This document shows positions 63,063 through 64,000 of a stretch of 64,000 nt of DNA, piece after piece. The notes beneath the pieces are model-generated. The model had not been told where the DNA came from, did not search any database, and saw nothing but the letters and a program-made list of their open reading frames with translations. The stretch's first letter is position 1; every line of letters begins with the position of its first letter. The stretch is from Catalinimonas alkaloidigena (GTDB lineage: Bacteria; Bacteroidota; Bacteroidia; Cytophagales; Flexibacteraceae): contig NZ_FNFO01000011.1 of the NCBI RefSeq assembly GCF_900100765.1, positions 1-64,000 on the forward strand, written 5' to 3'. Both the position numbers and the translations under genes were made by a program.

Positions 63063-64000
63063 ATACTTTGTTGTGGTGGATGGGAATGTGGATGTTGATG
63101 CGCGTGCCCTGCCCCGGCGTCGAGTTGATGTCGAGCTGGGCGTTGATGAACAGCGCGCGTTCCTGCATGTTGAAAATACCTTGTCCGGTGCCGTTGTCGT
63201 GAATCTCCCGGATCGACTGTTGCGGATCGAACCCCACGCCATTGTCGCTGATCGTGACGTTCAGCACGTCGAAGTTGTGGCTGAACTCCACCCGAATCTC
63301 GTCGGCTTGTGCGTACTTAATCGCGTTGTTCACCGCCTCCTGAATCATCCGGTACAAATTGGTCTCCACGCTCTTTTCTAAACGATTCAGAAAGCCGGTC
63401 TTGTTCTCGAACACGATGTTTTTATCGGAAAGACGGCTCATTTCCGCACAGTATTTCTTCGTAACCGGCACAATGCCGTAATCGCTGAGCGAACTGGGCG
63501 TCAGGTTGAACGAAATGCGCCGGATTTCTTGGAGGACCTGATTCATGATGTGCTTCACTTCCTGGACGTTATGCGGCAGGTAGCGGCTCTTTTGAGGATC
63601 TTCCAGGGTCTCGACCCGGTAGCGCAGGGCGGTCAGCAGTTGGCCGATGCCGTCGTGGAGGTCGCGGGCCAGCCGTCGCCGTTCCTCTTCTTGCCCTTCC
63701 AGAATCAGAATGGAGCGGAAGCGTTGTTCCTTCAATTTCTTTTCGATGCGCTCGCGCGTAATTTCCTGCGACCGCGCCCGGGCCTCTTTCTCGTCGGTAC
63801 GGTTGGTGCCGACCAGCAGCAGTTGCTGCGTCTGGCCGTTGCGGTGCAACAGCGGCACTACGTAGAGGTCGAGCCAGACAAAATCGCCGCTTTCGGACGT
63901 CACCTGCACTTCGCCCGTCCAGGGATCGCCCACGCTGCTGAGCTGGCGGATGCGGTGCACATTTTCCGGGGCGTACCCTTCTTCGGTCAGCCAGTCGAAC
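63049..64000 (-). CDS. PAS-domain HisKA_3 sensor kinase, partial at window edge
   Basis: The 5' end lies outside the window. The visible part has the end of a PAS domain (FDWLTEEGYAPENVHRIRQ, then GEVQVTSESGDFVWLDLYVVPL), a helix region, the HisKA_3 motif RRRLARDLHDGIGQLLTALRY with the phospho-His, and the ATPase domain with VNNAIKYAQADEIRVEF and DNGVGFDP. It overlaps the response regulator by 14 bp and is its partner. NarX/NarQ-type sensing is inferred from the downstream nitrate operon, since no P-box is seen in the visible portion. Confidence 0.88.
   Translation of the reverse strand, partial: FDWLTEEGYAPENVHRIRQLSSVGDPWTGEVQVTSESGDFVWLDLYVVPLLHRNGQTQQLLLVGTNRTDEKEARARSQEITRERIEKKLKEQRFRSILILEGQEEERRRLARDLHDGIGQLLTALRYRVETLEDPQKSRYLPHNVQEVKHIMNQVLQEIRRISFNLTPSSLSDYGIVPVTKKYCAEMSRLSDKNIVFENKTGFLNRLEKSVETNLYRMIQEAVNNAIKYAQADEIRVEFSHNFDVLNVTISDNGVGFDPQQSIREIHDNGTGQGIFNMQERALFINAQLDINSTPGQGTRINIHIPIHHNKVYESY

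Noticed and set aside
1-64000. rRNA, tRNA, insertion sequences, integrases or phage genes
   Set aside because: I looked for T-loop patterns, transposase motifs and terminal repeats and found none convincing. A tRNA or ISfinder search would settle this.

Overview
The window looks like chromosomal DNA of a fairly GC-rich Cytophagales-type member of the Bacteroidota. The support is a C-terminal type IX secretion (T9SS) sorting domain on a repeat protein, many SusD/TonB-free but secreted glycoside hydrolases with Bacteroidota-style signal peptides, PadR-coupled FtsX-type permeases with a permease-prefix region, weak or absent Shine-Dalgarno sequences, and TAnnTTTG-like -7 promoter elements. I saw no rRNA, tRNA, CRISPR array, insertion sequence, phage or plasmid gene. 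Species assignment is not possible from the sequence alone.

Layout. 0.2-4.3 kb: an alpha/beta hydrolase and a PadR regulator translationally coupled to an ABC-type permease. 4.7-14.5 kb: several enzymes of amine and amino-acid chemistry, three with twin-arginine signals (class V aminotransferase, flavin amine oxidase, HisC-like aminotransferase), a GH20 hexosaminidase, a secreted protein ending in a Hint (hedgehog/intein) autoprocessing domain, and a D-amino-acid-oxidase-like flavoprotein whose segments appear in circularly permuted order. 14.6-18 kb: a DUF421 membrane protein, an AT-richer unknown secreted protein and a potassium-channel-like protein. 18.1-26 kb: a co-directional saccharide block (GH78 rhamnosidase, GH172/DUF2961 protein, GMC oxidoreductase with its Tat lipoprotein subunit, periplasmic AGE-family epimerase). 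26-30 kb: small housekeeping and membrane genes, including a SIS-domain protein paired with a left-handed beta-helix protein, followed by two palindromic intergenic repeats. 30.3-39.8 kb: GH2 enzyme and a minus-strand run of metabolic and membrane genes. 40.4-42.8 kb: T9SS cargo with eight 49-residue repeats. 42.9-53.3 kb: purU, an unknown gene, a PD-(D/E)XK protein, an amidase, a probably frameshifted small gene, a two-domain redoxin lipoprotein, ThuA protein, sugar nucleotidyltransferase, yidD, trhO. 53.6-64 kb: dcd and then a nitrate-use locus.

The nitrate locus is the most coherent system. A PAS/HisKA_3 histidine kinase and a NarL-type response regulator precede an operon of outer-membrane porin, NarK-type transporter, a single-chain nitrate reductase (molybdopterin domain, FAD/NAD reductase and BFD [2Fe-2S] domain in one polypeptide) and a protein that keeps the sulfite/nitrite-reductase ferredoxin-like half domains but not the siroheme/Fe-S cysteines and ends in a rubredoxin domain. 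The intergenic space before the porin holds a perfect 18-bp palindrome with NarL-like 7-2-7 geometry next to a -7 promoter element, and further TACGTA copies. No siroheme nitrite reductase is visible.

The two things I would pursue first are the permuted oxidase and the rubredoxin/sulfite-reductase-like partner of the fused nitrate reductase. Domain calls are from motif recognition by eye and no database search was run.
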